Of a stretch of 64,000 nt of DNA, positions 55,405-63,943 are shown piece by piece. Position numbers and translations under genes: made by a program. The notes under the pieces were generated by a model, which did not search any database, had not been told where the DNA came from, and was given only the letters and a program-made list of their open reading frames with translations. Source of the DNA: Burkholderia anthina (lineage in GTDB: Bacteria; Pseudomonadota; Gammaproteobacteria; Burkholderiales; Burkholderiaceae); contig NZ_LNJP01000004.1 in the NCBI RefSeq assembly GCF_001547525.1, positions 248,001 through 312,000 on the forward strand, in the 5' to 3' direction. The stretch's first letter is position 1. Each line of letters opens with the position of its first letter.

Positions 55405-55425
55405 GTCGGTGGCTCCTTGTCTGGC

Positions 55426-57006
55426 TCAGGCCGCTTCGGCGGACGTGGAAGCGGAAGCGGCCGGCGCGGCGGCGGGCCGCGCGGTCGTGTCGTGCGGTGC
55501 GCGATACGCGTGGTAATCGGCGATCGAGAAGCGCGCGGTCGCCTGGCGGAAGCGCCACGTGAAGCCCGGCCACAGCGTCGTGTTCTTGCCGGTGCGCGGG
55601 TCGAGGTACCAGCTCTTGCAGCCGCCCGTCGACCAGATCGCCTTTTTCAGCTTGCCCTGCAGATCGTTGTTGAACTGGGCCTCGACGAGCGGGCGCACCT
55701 CGATCGCATCCGCGTGCTCGCGGCGCATCGCCTGCAATGCGCCGAGGATGTATTCGATCTGCGACTCGATCATGAACACCATCGAGTTGTGGCCGAGGCC
55801 CGTGTTCGGGCCGACGATCATGAAGAAGTTCGGGTAGCCGGGCAGCGTCGTGCCGAGATACGCGTGCGCGCCGTCGCGCCAGGCGTCGACGATGTCGAGG
55901 CCGCCGCGGCCGACGATCGCGCCGCGCGGATACGGGTCGGCCACCTGGAAGCCGGTGCCGTAGATCAGGCAATCGACTTCATGGCGCTTTCCGTCGGTCG
56001 TCACGACCGCGTCGGCTTCGATATGGTCGATGCCGGTCGTGATCACGTCGACGTTCTTGCGCGACAGCGCCGGATAGTAGTCGTTCGAGATCAGCACGCG
56101 CTTGCAGCCGAGCGTGTAGTTCGGCGTCACCACCTTGCGCAGTTCCGGATCGGGAATCTGCTTGCGGATGTGGCGCAGCGCGAGCTTCTGCACGTTCTTC
56201 ATCAGCGACGGATGGATCGCGAAGCCGAGCACGCGCGATTCGAGCATCCAGTAGATGCCGCTGCGCACGACCTTCTGCGTGAACGGCAGCGTGCGGAACA
56301 GCCATTTCTCGAAGCCGGTGAGGTTGCGGTCGGGCTTCGGCATGATCCACGGCGGCGTGCGCTGGAACAGCGCGAGCGACTTCACGCGCGGCGCGATCTG
56401 CGGCACGAACTGGATCGCGCTCGCGCCGGTGCCGATCACCGCGACGCGCTTGCCTTCGAGCGGGTAGTCGTGATCCCACTGCTGCGAATGGAACGCGCGG
56501 CCCTGGAAGGTTTCGACGCCGGGGATCGCCGGCAGCGCGGCGCGCGACAGCCCGCCCATTCCCGACACCAGCACGCGCGCGGACAGCCGCTTCCCGTTCG
56601 CGAACGTGAGGCGCCAGCGTTGCGCGGCTTCGTCGTACTCGGCGCGCTGCAACTCGTGATTCAACCGCAGGTACGGGCCGATGCCGAAGCGCTGCACGCA
56701 GTCTTCCAGATACGCGCGGATCTCCGGCTGCGGCGCGAACATGCGCGTCCAGCGCGGGTTCGGCGCGAACGAGAACGAGTAGACGTGCGATTGCACGTCG
56801 CATGCGCACCCGGGGTAATGATTGTCGCGCCATGTGCCGCCGACCGACGCGGCCTTCTCGAGGACGACGAAGTCGGTCACGCCCGTTTGCTTCAGGCGGA
56901 TCGCCATCCCGAGGCCGGCAAAGCCGGTGCCGATGATGGCGATGTCGATGGTTTCGTCCAGGCCGTCGTGGCCGGGTGGACCGAAAGGCAACGTGCGAGC
57001 ATTCAT
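55426..57006 (-). CDS. Flavin-containing (Baeyer-Villiger-type) monooxygenase
   Basis: A 526-residue flavoprotein from ATG 57006, chosen because GGAGGC lies at good spacing, whereas an in-frame ATG at 57030 has none and would sit in the operator region. It has two Rossmann motifs (IIGTGFAGLGMAIRL and VIGTGASAIQFVPQI) and the BVMO fingerprint FQGRAFHSQQWDHD (F-x-G-x3-H-x3-W-D). It inserts oxygen into a ketone or oxidises a heteroatom. It is the first gene of a four-gene leftward operon, preceded by a TetR-like palindrome, and no regulator gene lies beside it. Confidence 0.92.
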   Translation of the reverse strand: MNARTLPFGPPGHDGLDETIDIAIIGTGFAGLGMAIRLKQTGVTDFVVLEKAASVGGTWRDNHYPGCACDVQSHVYSFSFAPNPRWTRMFAPQPEIRAYLEDCVQRFGIGPYLRLNHELQRAEYDEAAQRWRLTFANGKRLSARVLVSGMGGLSRAALPAIPGVETFQGRAFHSQQWDHDYPLEGKRVAVIGTGASAIQFVPQIAPRVKSLALFQRTPPWIMPKPDRNLTGFEKWLFRTLPFTQKVVRSGIYWMLESRVLGFAIHPSLMKNVQKLALRHIRKQIPDPELRKVVTPNYTLGCKRVLISNDYYPALSRKNVDVITTGIDHIEADAVVTTDGKRHEVDCLIYGTGFQVADPYPRGAIVGRGGLDIVDAWRDGAHAYLGTTLPGYPNFFMIVGPNTGLGHNSMVFMIESQIEYILGALQAMRREHADAIEVRPLVEAQFNNDLQGKLKKAIWSTGGCKSWYLDPRTGKNTTLWPGFTWRFRQATARFSIADYHAYRAPHDTTARPAAAPAASASTSAEAA

Positions 57007-57038
57007 CCGGGTGCCTCCGATCTGGCTCATTTTTTAAT

Positions 57039-57058
57039 GTTACATTGGTTGATGTAAC
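57039..57058. promoter_or_regulatory. TetR-type palindrome before the monooxygenase operon
   Basis: Arms GTTACAT and ATGTAAC separated by six bases, 33 bp upstream of the chosen start. Placement and form suit a TetR-family operator. Confidence 0.7.
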
Positions 57059-57252
57059 GATAGTGGGTGAACCCGGAAACCGCAAGAGGCTAGAGGCGGC
57101 GCTCTAAGGGCCGGAAGCCAGACGGGAAAAGGCTGAGCGGGGTTTGGAACGGTCCGGCTTCCGCAATGCGGGATGAGCGGAAAAGGCCGTCGGCAGGGCA
57201 AGACAGGGGAACACCGGGGCCGCCCACGCGCGGCGGCCCGTTTGAAACGGTA

Positions 57253-57924
57253 TCAGGGGCTGATCGACCGGCCGGCGATCTCATGGAAAACCCCGGCCAC
57301 GATCGTGACCTGCGCGAGCGCATAGAGGCCCCAGATCAGATAGTCGATGCCCGGAAAAACGCCGAGGAAGCGGCCGACGCCGATCAGCGTGTCGGAGCCG
57401 ACGAAGATCAGGCTGCCGATGGCGACCAGCGGGTCGCGCGTGCGGGCGGCGAGCGCGAAGCTCGCCATCACGCACAGCACGAGCATGTAGACGGCGACCG
57501 GCGCCAGCAGCTCGCCGAGGTGCGGGAAGAACGCCGCATAGAACCCCGGCGCGGCGATCCACAGTCCGACGAGCGCAACGATGCGCCAGCCGTGCGGCCG
57601 CGCGCGCCATCGAAAGAAGATCGCGCAATAACACGCGTGCGTGAGCAGGAATGCGCCGAGGCCGAGGACGAACGACAGCGGCCAGTCGGGCAGCGCGAGC
57701 AGCACGTCGCCGAGCACGGCGGCCGCGAGCGCCGCGCACAGCCATGCGCGTTCGCGCGGCGCGCCGCAGGTGCTGCCCGCCGCGAGCAGCAGGAGGCCCA
57801 TCGCGGCTTTCGCGGCGGCCTGGCCCGGATAGGGAGCGGCGGCGAGCGACAGCCCGTACAGCAGCGCTGCGGCGATGGCGAGCGGGCAGAGCCGGCGGTA
57901 GGTGGCGGGAAGCGTGGCGATCAA
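57253..57924 (-). CDS. YhhN/TMEM86-type membrane protein (lysoplasmalogenase-like)
   Basis: A 223-residue protein with about eight membrane helices. YhhN motifs: AAKAAMGLLLLAAG, LGDVLLALPDWPLSFVLGLGAFLLTHACY and IGSLIFVGSDTLIGVGRF with the Asp/Ser/Asp residues of the family active site. In vertebrates TMEM86 hydrolyses the vinyl-ether bond of lysoplasmalogens; in bacteria the substrate is unclear. Orphan gene. A GC hairpin (GGGCCGCC...GGCGGCCC) at about 57217-57241 follows its stop and may terminate it. Confidence 0.88.
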   Translation of the reverse strand: MIATLPATYRRLCPLAIAAALLYGLSLAAAPYPGQAAAKAAMGLLLLAAGSTCGAPRERAWLCAALAAAVLGDVLLALPDWPLSFVLGLGAFLLTHACYCAIFFRWRARPHGWRIVALVGLWIAAPGFYAAFFPHLGELLAPVAVYMLVLCVMASFALAARTRDPLVAIGSLIFVGSDTLIGVGRFLGVFPGIDYLIWGLYALAQVTIVAGVFHEIAGRSISP

Positions 57925-58281
57925 GGCGGTGTCTCCGTTTGTTGTCGTCTGCGGTGGACGACGCGCCGTCGGGGGCGCGGCTGCCGGCCATTATCCGGAA
58001 GAACGGGCACGCCAAAACCGGCGAATCCTTCTAGTAAACGACGGCGGCGGCCCGCGCTGCGGCACCGGATTTTTCCGCGCGTTGCCCCGGCGGAACCGGG
58101 GCAACGGCTGCGATTCGGCTTGCTATGATCGCTGCGGTATTGCCGTTGTCGCTGTCGATGTCCCGCGTCGCCTCGCGACTGAATGCGCGAGCCGATGCAT
58201 GCCCGATGAATCCCCGCCGTGCCCGGCCTGCGCGCTCGTTCGAAGCGGGGCGGCGCGGCCGCCACGAAAACAGGTCCGACC
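57925..58281. other. Divergent intergenic region, nothing recognised
   Basis: About 355 bp between the YhhN and agmatinase genes; presumably contains both promoters. No repeat or operator stands out. Confidence 0.4.
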
Positions 58282-59250
58282 ATGACCGAACTTCTCCACG
58301 GCGACGGCGCGATCCGTCGCACGACGCCGTACGGTTCCTCGATCGAAAACACCTATGCGGGCGTGCTGTCGTTCATGCGCCGCAATTACTCGCGCGCGCT
58401 CGACGGCGTCGACGTCGCGATCTCCGGCGTGCCGCTCGATCTCGCGACGACCTATCGCTCCGGCGCGCGGCTCGGGCCGGCCGCGATCCGCGCGGCGAGC
58501 GTGCAGCTCGCGGAGCTCCATCCGTATCCGTGGGGCTTCGATCCGTTCGACGATCTCGCGGCCGTCGACTACGGCGACTGCTGGTTCGACGCGCACAACC
58601 CGCTGTCGATCAAGCCGGCGATCGTCGAGCATGCGCGCACGATCCTGCGCTCGGGCGCGAAGATGCTGACGCTCGGCGGCGACCACTACATCACGTATCC
58701 GCTGCTGGTCGCGCACGCGGAGCGCTACGGCAAGCCGCTGTCGCTGATCCATTTCGACGCGCACTGCGATACGTGGGCCGACGACCACCCGGACAGCCTC
58801 AATCACGGGACGATGTTCTACAAGGCCGTGAAGGAAGGGCTGATCGATCCCGCGACGTCGGTGCAGGTCGGCATCCGCACGTGGAACGACGACTTTCTCG
58901 GGATCGAGCGGCTCGATGCCGCGTGGGTGCATGACCAGGGTGCGCGGGCGGCGGTCGAGCGCATCGTCGAGATCGTCGGTACGCGGCCTGCATACCTGAC
59001 GTTCGATATCGATTGCCTCGATCCGGCGTTCGCGCCGGGAACGGGGACGCCGGTCGCGGGCGGGTTGTCGTCCGCGCAGGCGCTGGCGATCGTGCGCGCG
59101 CTCGGGGCGGTGAATCTGGTCGGGGCGGACGTCGTGGAGGTGGCGCCGGCGTACGATCACGCGGACATCACGGCGATCGCGGCCGCGCATGTGGCGTGCG
59201 ATCTGCTGTGTCTGTGGCGGCAGAAGAAGGTGGCGGCGGCGTTGCGTTGA
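58282..59250 (+). CDS. speB: Agmatinase/ureohydrolase
   Basis: Hydrolyses agmatine to putrescine and urea, or a related guanidino substrate. The 322-residue protein (ATG 58282, MTELLHGDGAIRRTT) has the manganese motifs GGDHYITYPLL, FDAHCDTW and TFDIDCLDPAFAPGTGTP, with the substrate loop DLATTYRSGARLGPAAIRAA. The close relation to guanidinobutyrase and other ureohydrolases means the exact substrate is not certain. No arginine decarboxylase gene is nearby. Confidence 0.88.
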   Translation: MTELLHGDGAIRRTTPYGSSIENTYAGVLSFMRRNYSRALDGVDVAISGVPLDLATTYRSGARLGPAAIRAASVQLAELHPYPWGFDPFDDLAAVDYGDCWFDAHNPLSIKPAIVEHARTILRSGAKMLTLGGDHYITYPLLVAHAERYGKPLSLIHFDAHCDTWADDHPDSLNHGTMFYKAVKEGLIDPATSVQVGIRTWNDDFLGIERLDAAWVHDQGARAAVERIVEIVGTRPAYLTFDIDCLDPAFAPGTGTPVAGGLSSAQALAIVRALGAVNLVGADVVEVAPAYDHADITAIAAAHVACDLLCLWRQKKVAAALR

Positions 59251-59336
59251 GCGCGTGGCGCGTGGCGCGCGGCACGCGACAGCGGCCGGCGGGGCATCGC
59301 GCCCGGCCTGCCTGCCGATGGAGGGGGCCGCGCGCG

Positions 59337-60317
59337 TTATTTCGCCGCCAGCGCACCCGCCACGCTTTTGTCGACCCAGGCGTTTTCGGCCACGCTCAGT
59401 TTCTGCGGAATCAGCTTCGCCGCGTGGAACGCATCGGCCACACCTTGCTGCGCGGCGACGATGCGTTCGTCGATCGGCACCGCACCGAACGGCACGCGCT
59501 TGATCCACGTCTCGACGAGCGCCTGCGGCAACCCGACCTTCGGCGCAAGCAGCGCGGCCGTGTCGGCCGGATGCGCGTTGACCCACTGGCCCGTTTCCCG
59601 CGCCTGTTTCAGGATCGCGCCGACCACGTCGGGATGCTGTTGCGCGAAACTCCGCGTCGCCTCGTAGAAATTGTTGGTCGCGGCGAGCCCCGTGTAGTCG
59701 GACAGCGTGCGCACCTTCAGCGCGCTTTGCGCGGCCGCGTAGTACGGATCCCACACGGCCCACGCGTCGACGTTGCCGCTTTCGAACGCGGCGCGCGCAT
59801 CGGCCGGCGGGAGATACACCGGCTGGATTTCGTCATAGCGCACGCCGGCTTTCTTCAGCGCCTCGAGCAGCAGGTAGTTCGCGCTCGAGCCTTTCTGCAA
59901 TGCGACCTTCTTGCCGCGCAGGCCGGCCACCGTCCGGATCGGCGAATCGGCCTTCACGAACACCGCTTCGTTGTGCGGCGCCGGCGGTTCCGCGCCGACA
60001 TAGACGAACTGCACGCCGGCCGCCTGCGCGAACACGGGCGGCGGCGCGCCCGTGTAGCCGAAGTCGATACTGTTCGCGTTCAGCGCCTCGAGCAGTTGCG
60101 GGCCGGCCGGGAATTCGAACCATTGAACGCCATAGCCGAGCGGCTTGAGCCGCGCTTCGAGCGCGCCCTGCGCCTTGACGACCGACAGCAGGCCGGCCTT
60201 TTGATAACCGATGCGCACGATCTTGTCGGCGCCGCCTTGCGCGAACGCCGACGCGGCGGACAGGGCAACGAGCGAGACGGCGGCGGCGCGGGCGATCCAG
60301 CGGGTGAAACGAATCAT
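59337..60317 (-). CDS. Periplasmic sulfonate/nitrate-type ABC substrate-binding protein
   Basis: A 326-residue protein with a signal peptide (AAAVSLVALSAASAFA, cleaved about residue 27) and the SsuA/NrtA-type fold: IRIGYQKAGLL-type opening (VRIGYQKAGLLSVVKAQG), FGYTGAPPPVFAQAAG, and GSSANYLLLEALKKAG. It binds an aliphatic sulfonate, taurine or similar anion. No permease or ATPase gene accompanies it, so it must work with a transporter encoded elsewhere. A MerR regulator gene lies 124 bp upstream on the same strand. Confidence 0.9.
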   Translation of the reverse strand: MIRFTRWIARAAAVSLVALSAASAFAQGGADKIVRIGYQKAGLLSVVKAQGALEARLKPLGYGVQWFEFPAGPQLLEALNANSIDFGYTGAPPPVFAQAAGVQFVYVGAEPPAPHNEAVFVKADSPIRTVAGLRGKKVALQKGSSANYLLLEALKKAGVRYDEIQPVYLPPADARAAFESGNVDAWAVWDPYYAAAQSALKVRTLSDYTGLAATNNFYEATRSFAQQHPDVVGAILKQARETGQWVNAHPADTAALLAPKVGLPQALVETWIKRVPFGAVPIDERIVAAQQGVADAFHAAKLIPQKLSVAENAWVDKSVAGALAAK

Positions 60318-60440
60318 CGAACGAACTCCATGCGAGGCATCTTCGGGGAGCGGCTGGCGCCGCTCGGTTGGAAGAATCGTCGCATGGGAGATCGCACCCG
60401 CAAACGAAGCATTGCCGATATGGATATGACGGCGTCGGGC

Positions 60441-61289
60441 CTATGCTTTGTCGCCGCCGCCCGCCGGATCGGGCGTGTCCGTCGTGCCGGACTGCCGCGC
60501 TGCTTCGTCGCTGAGCTTCTTGTCGAGGATCGTCGCGACCCGCCCGCCGAGATATGCGCCGGCCGCGGTTTCGAGCGCGCGGTTCGTCTCGCCTTCGACG
60601 AACACGGCCGCGAGCGGGCGCAGGCGCCAGATCGCGTCGACCAGTTGGGGCACGTCGGTGGCCGGCGGCAGCGTGCCGGCGTCGTAGCGGTCGAGCCGCT
60701 TCACGACGAGGTCGACGAGCAGCCGCGCGATCGCGTCGAAATGCGGCCGCGCGAGGCTGATCACGTCGAGCAGCTCGCGCGGCGGAATCCCTTCCTTCGT
60801 CATCGCGGCCGCCGCCTCGAGCAGCGCGGGGCTCTTCGCGACGAACGACAGGCCGCGCCGTTCGAGCAGCCCGAGCTCGGTCACGCGCGACAGTTGCGTG
60901 GTCGCCTGCGGGCCGAACATCTGCGCGAGTTGCGCGAGCGAGTAGGTTTTCGGCAACTCGTGCGACCAGCGGCCGCCGATCGCGTTCTCGAGGCCGAGGA
61001 TCGAGCGCAGGTCGTGGCCTTCGTCGATCGCCTTGATCAGGTCCTGGATGTTCGACAGCGTGTAGCCGCGCGCGAGCAGATGGTTGATCAGCTTCAGACG
61101 CGCGACGTGCGTGTCGTCGTAGATGCCGACGCGCCCGCGTTTCTCCGGCGGCGCGAGCAGCCCGCGATCCTGGTAGGCGCGGACGTTGCGCACGGTGGTG
61201 TCGGACACGCGCGCGAGCTCGTCGACCGTGTACTCGTTGCGGGAATCCGGCGCGGCCTCGTCGGGCGTGGAATGAGTCTGTTTTGACAT
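60441..61289 (-). CDS. MerR-family transcriptional regulator
   Basis: A 282-residue regulator. The winged helix is at residues about 18-90: EYTVDELARVSDTTVRNVRA, YQDRGLLAPPEKRGRVGIYD and LINHLLARGYTLSNIQDLIK. The long C-terminal part is alpha-helical with the ligand-binding-like segment LYRLGPLDAL-type absent; no Cys metal site is seen, so it is not a metal-sensing MerR. It may control the binding-protein gene downstream or more distant genes. The start is clear. Confidence 0.92.
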   Translation of the reverse strand: MSKQTHSTPDEAAPDSRNEYTVDELARVSDTTVRNVRAYQDRGLLAPPEKRGRVGIYDDTHVARLKLINHLLARGYTLSNIQDLIKAIDEGHDLRSILGLENAIGGRWSHELPKTYSLAQLAQMFGPQATTQLSRVTELGLLERRGLSFVAKSPALLEAAAAMTKEGIPPRELLDVISLARPHFDAIARLLVDLVVKRLDRYDAGTLPPATDVPQLVDAIWRLRPLAAVFVEGETNRALETAAGAYLGGRVATILDKKLSDEAARQSGTTDTPDPAGGGDKA

Positions 61290-61298
61290 GCGGCCATT

Positions 61299-61859
61299 CT
61301 AGCGCGCCGCGGCAGGCTCGGGCGAGGCGGGGCGCGTGTTCGCGCCGTCGCCGAGCGGGCGCTGCAGCAACGCCGTGTCGATCCAGCGGCCGTGCTTGAA
61401 GCCGACCGCTTTCAACAGGCCGGCCGGCTCGAAACCGAACGCGCGATGCAGCGACGTCGAGCCGCCGGTGCCGCCGTCGGCGATCACCGCGATCATCTGC
61501 CGCCACGGGCCGCCTTCGCAGCGCGCGATCAGCGCCGCGAGCAACGCGCGGCCGATTCCGCGCCCGCGTTGCGCATCGTCGATGTAGATCGAATCCTCGA
61601 TCGTGAAGCGGTACGCGCTGCGCGTGCGGTACGGCGTCGCGTACGCGTAGCCGGCCACGCGGCCGTCGCATTCGGCGACGAGGTACGGCAGCCCGTGGTT
61701 CAGCACCGCATCGCGGCGTGCGCGCAGTTCGGCGACGTCGGGCGGCGTTTCCTCGAACGACGCGACGCTGTGGCGAACGTGGTGCGCATAGATCGCATGG
61801 ATGGCATCGAGGTCGGCGTCGGTCGCGTCACGCACGACGCAGGCGGAGGCGGTGGACAT
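61299..61859 (-). CDS. GNAT acetyltransferase, phosphinothricin-acetyltransferase-like
   Basis: A 186-residue GNAT protein. Similarity to the PAT/Bar group is visible in VRDATDADLDAIHAIYAHHV, VASFEETPPDV, YATPYRTRSAYRFTIEDSIYI and the acetyl-CoA loop QRGRGIGRALLAALIARCE, then GFKHGRWIDTALLQRPLG. Such enzymes acetylate amino-acid analogues such as methionine sulfoximine. The stop is nine bases upstream of the MerR start and both are on the same strand, so they may be co-transcribed. Confidence 0.92.
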   Translation of the reverse strand: MSTASACVVRDATDADLDAIHAIYAHHVRHSVASFEETPPDVAELRARRDAVLNHGLPYLVAECDGRVAGYAYATPYRTRSAYRFTIEDSIYIDDAQRGRGIGRALLAALIARCEGGPWRQMIAVIADGGTGGSTSLHRAFGFEPAGLLKAVGFKHGRWIDTALLQRPLGDGANTRPASPEPAAAR

Positions 61860-61939
61860 GGCGGCAGGGCGAGTGAAGTGAAAGCGCTACTATGCCGGCC
61901 GCCGACGCGCGTGGCAAAGCCGTTTGCGGTTTCGGCGGC

Positions 61940-62812
61940 TTACAGCCGGCCGTCCGCCGCATGCACCGCGTCGGCGATCGCGTCGGCGACGCGCTGCACG
62001 CGCGGCGATCGGCGCACGTCCGGATGAACCACGAGCCAGATCTCGCGCTCGATGTCGCAACGCGGGGCGGCCGTCAGCTCGACGAGCGGCGCGCCGGCGT
62101 GCGCCGTTGGATCGTCGACGAGAAAGCGCGGCAGCAGCGCGACGCCGGCCCCGGCTGCGCACGCGCGATGTTGCGCGGCCAGATCGTTGGCGATGAACGC
62201 GAAGCGGCGCCCGGCCGCGAAGCGTTCGAGCCACTGCTGCTGCGGCGTTTGCGCGAGCGCGTCGTCGTAGCCGACGAACGGCCAGGTGTCGGGCGGCGCA
62301 TCCGCCCATTCCGGTGCCGCGCACAGCGCGAAGCGCATCGTGCCGAGCCGGCGCGCGGCGAGCCCCGGCTCGCTCGGCCGCGACAGCCGCACCGCGAGAT
62401 CGGCTTCGCGCGCATACAGGTTCGCCGCATGCATCTCGCCCATCAGGTCGATCCGCAGCGCCGGCCACGCGCGCTGCGCACGGGCCAGGCGCGGCGCGAG
62501 GAAATGGCTCGCGAACACCGGCGACGCCGATACGCGAACGACGCCGTCGAGCGCGCCCGCGCCCTGCGCGGCGCGCGCGAACGCATGCGCGTCGGCTTCG
62601 AGGCGTGCGGCGTGCTCGGCGAGGTGCAGCCCTTCGTCGGTCGGCGGCCATCCGCGCGGCAGCCGATCGAACAGCCGGATCCCGAGCGCCGATTCCAGCG
62701 CGTCGATGCGCCGCGCGACCGTCGAATGCTGGACCTGAAGCGCGCGGGCGGCGGCCGACAGGCTGCCGCCGCGCATCACCGCCAGAAAGTAGCGGATGTC
62801 GTCCCAGCTCAT
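61940..62812 (-). CDS. LysR-family transcriptional regulator
   Basis: A 290-residue regulator. The winged helix-turn-helix begins right at the chosen start ATG 62812 (MSWDDIRYFLAVMRGGSLSA, then RALQVQHSTVARRIDALESA). A GTG at 62860 would add 16 residues but overlaps one copy of a direct repeat in the promoter. The co-inducer domain is typical (LRIDLMGEMHAANLYAREAD; GVALLPRFLVDDP). It is divergent from the quinone oxidoreductase gene and likely controls it. It belongs to the CrgA-like/AaeR-like branch common in Burkholderia. Confidence 0.93.
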   Translation of the reverse strand: MSWDDIRYFLAVMRGGSLSAAARALQVQHSTVARRIDALESALGIRLFDRLPRGWPPTDEGLHLAEHAARLEADAHAFARAAQGAGALDGVVRVSASPVFASHFLAPRLARAQRAWPALRIDLMGEMHAANLYAREADLAVRLSRPSEPGLAARRLGTMRFALCAAPEWADAPPDTWPFVGYDDALAQTPQQQWLERFAAGRRFAFIANDLAAQHRACAAGAGVALLPRFLVDDPTAHAGAPLVELTAAPRCDIEREIWLVVHPDVRRSPRVQRVADAIADAVHAADGRL

Positions 62813-62846
62813 GGGCAGCACGGGCGAGACGGCAGGATCGCGGTCG

Positions 62847-62860
62847 GTCGAATTTTGCAC
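62847..62860. repeat. Direct repeat copy 1 (LysR/oxidoreductase promoter)
   Basis: GTCGAATTTTGCAC; the second copy at 62888 differs at one base, 41 bp away. Confidence 0.7.
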
Positions 62861-62887
62861 AGTAGGTGGGCGTTCAACGTGAATTCC

Positions 62888-62901
62888 GTCGAATTATGCA
62901 C
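62888..62901. repeat. Direct repeat copy 2 (LysR/oxidoreductase promoter)
   Basis: GTCGAATTATGCAC. Together with copy 1 it spans the divergent promoter; the small dyad TTCA-N3-TGAA (62873-62883) lies between them. The spacing fits binding by a LysR tetramer. Confidence 0.7.
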
Positions 62902-62944
62902 GATGGGATGATCGTGTCACTTCCACTCGATAGCGAGGAACGTC

Positions 62945-63943
62945 ATGTCCCAAACCACCCAAGCCATCCGGATCGGGATCGACCGTTACGGCGACGCCGG
63001 CGTGCTGCGGCGCGTCGACGCGCCTGTCGCGCCGCCCGGCGCCGGCGAAGTGCGGATTCGCCAGACCGCCATCGGCGTGAATTTCGTCGACATCTATTTC
63101 AGAACGGGCGCGCATGCATTGCCTGCGCTGCCGGCGGCGCTCGGCGTCGAGGCGGCCGGCGTGATCGACGCGGTCGGGCCGGGCGTGCCGGATCTCGTGC
63201 CCGGTCGGCGCGTCGCCTATGCCGGCATGCCGACCGGCAGCTATGCGAGCCTGCGCACGATGCCGGCCGAGCGCGTACTGCCGATTCCCGACGGCCTGAG
63301 CGACGAAGCCGCTGCCGCCGGGCTGCTGAAGGGGATCACCGTGTACATGCTGCTGCATCGCGTGCGGCAGGTCGGCGCCGGCGATACGGTGCTCGTGCAT
63401 GCAGCGGCCGGCGGCGTCGGGCTGCTGGCGACGCAATGGGCGCGTGCGCTCGGCGCGCGGGTGATCGGCACCGTCGGCTCGGCCGCGAAGGCCGCGCTCG
63501 TGCGCACGCACGGCGCCGAAGCGGTGGTCGATTATCGCGAGGAGGATTTCGTCGCGGCGGCGCGTGCGTTCGGCGGCGGTGCGGGCGTCGACTACGCGAT
63601 CGACGGCATCGGCGGCGACGTGCTGACCCGCACGCTCGGGGCGATTCGTCCGTTCGGGATGGTCGCGAGCATCGGGCAGGTGGCCGCGATCGGCGCGCGA
63701 CAGACGTTCGATCTCGACGAGTTGGGCCCGGCGCGTTCGATCGCGCTCGCGCGGCCGAGCGTGCTCGGTTTCATCGCGCGCGACCCCGGCGCGTATCGCG
63801 ACGCCGCGCGCGCGACGCTCGACCGGCTGGCGGGCGGGATGCACGTCGAGATCGGCGCGCGGCTGCCCTTGGAGCAAGCGGCCGATGCGCACCGGTTGCT
63901 GGAGTCGCGCGCGACCACGGGCGGCGTCGTGCTGCTGGCGTGA
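62945..63943 (+). CDS. Quinone oxidoreductase (zinc-free MDR, Qor-like)
   Basis: A 332-residue NADPH:quinone reductase-type protein of the medium-chain dehydrogenase family. No zinc ligands are seen. Family motifs: GEVRIRQTAIGVNFVDIYFR, the coenzyme motif VHAAAGGVGLLATQWARALG and VDYAIDGIGGDVL. It reduces quinones by one or two electrons. It is divergent from the LysR gene, with which it shares a promoter region marked by a 14-bp direct repeat. Confidence 0.94.
   Translation: MSQTTQAIRIGIDRYGDAGVLRRVDAPVAPPGAGEVRIRQTAIGVNFVDIYFRTGAHALPALPAALGVEAAGVIDAVGPGVPDLVPGRRVAYAGMPTGSYASLRTMPAERVLPIPDGLSDEAAAAGLLKGITVYMLLHRVRQVGAGDTVLVHAAAGGVGLLATQWARALGARVIGTVGSAAKAALVRTHGAEAVVDYREEDFVAAARAFGGGAGVDYAIDGIGGDVLTRTLGAIRPFGMVASIGQVAAIGARQTFDLDELGPARSIALARPSVLGFIARDPGAYRDAARATLDRLAGGMHVEIGARLPLEQAADAHRLLESRATTGGVVLLA

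Noticed and set aside
57217-57241. GC hairpin after the YhhN gene, considered as a separate terminator feature
   Set aside because: No T-run follows on the relevant strand. It is mentioned with the gene only.
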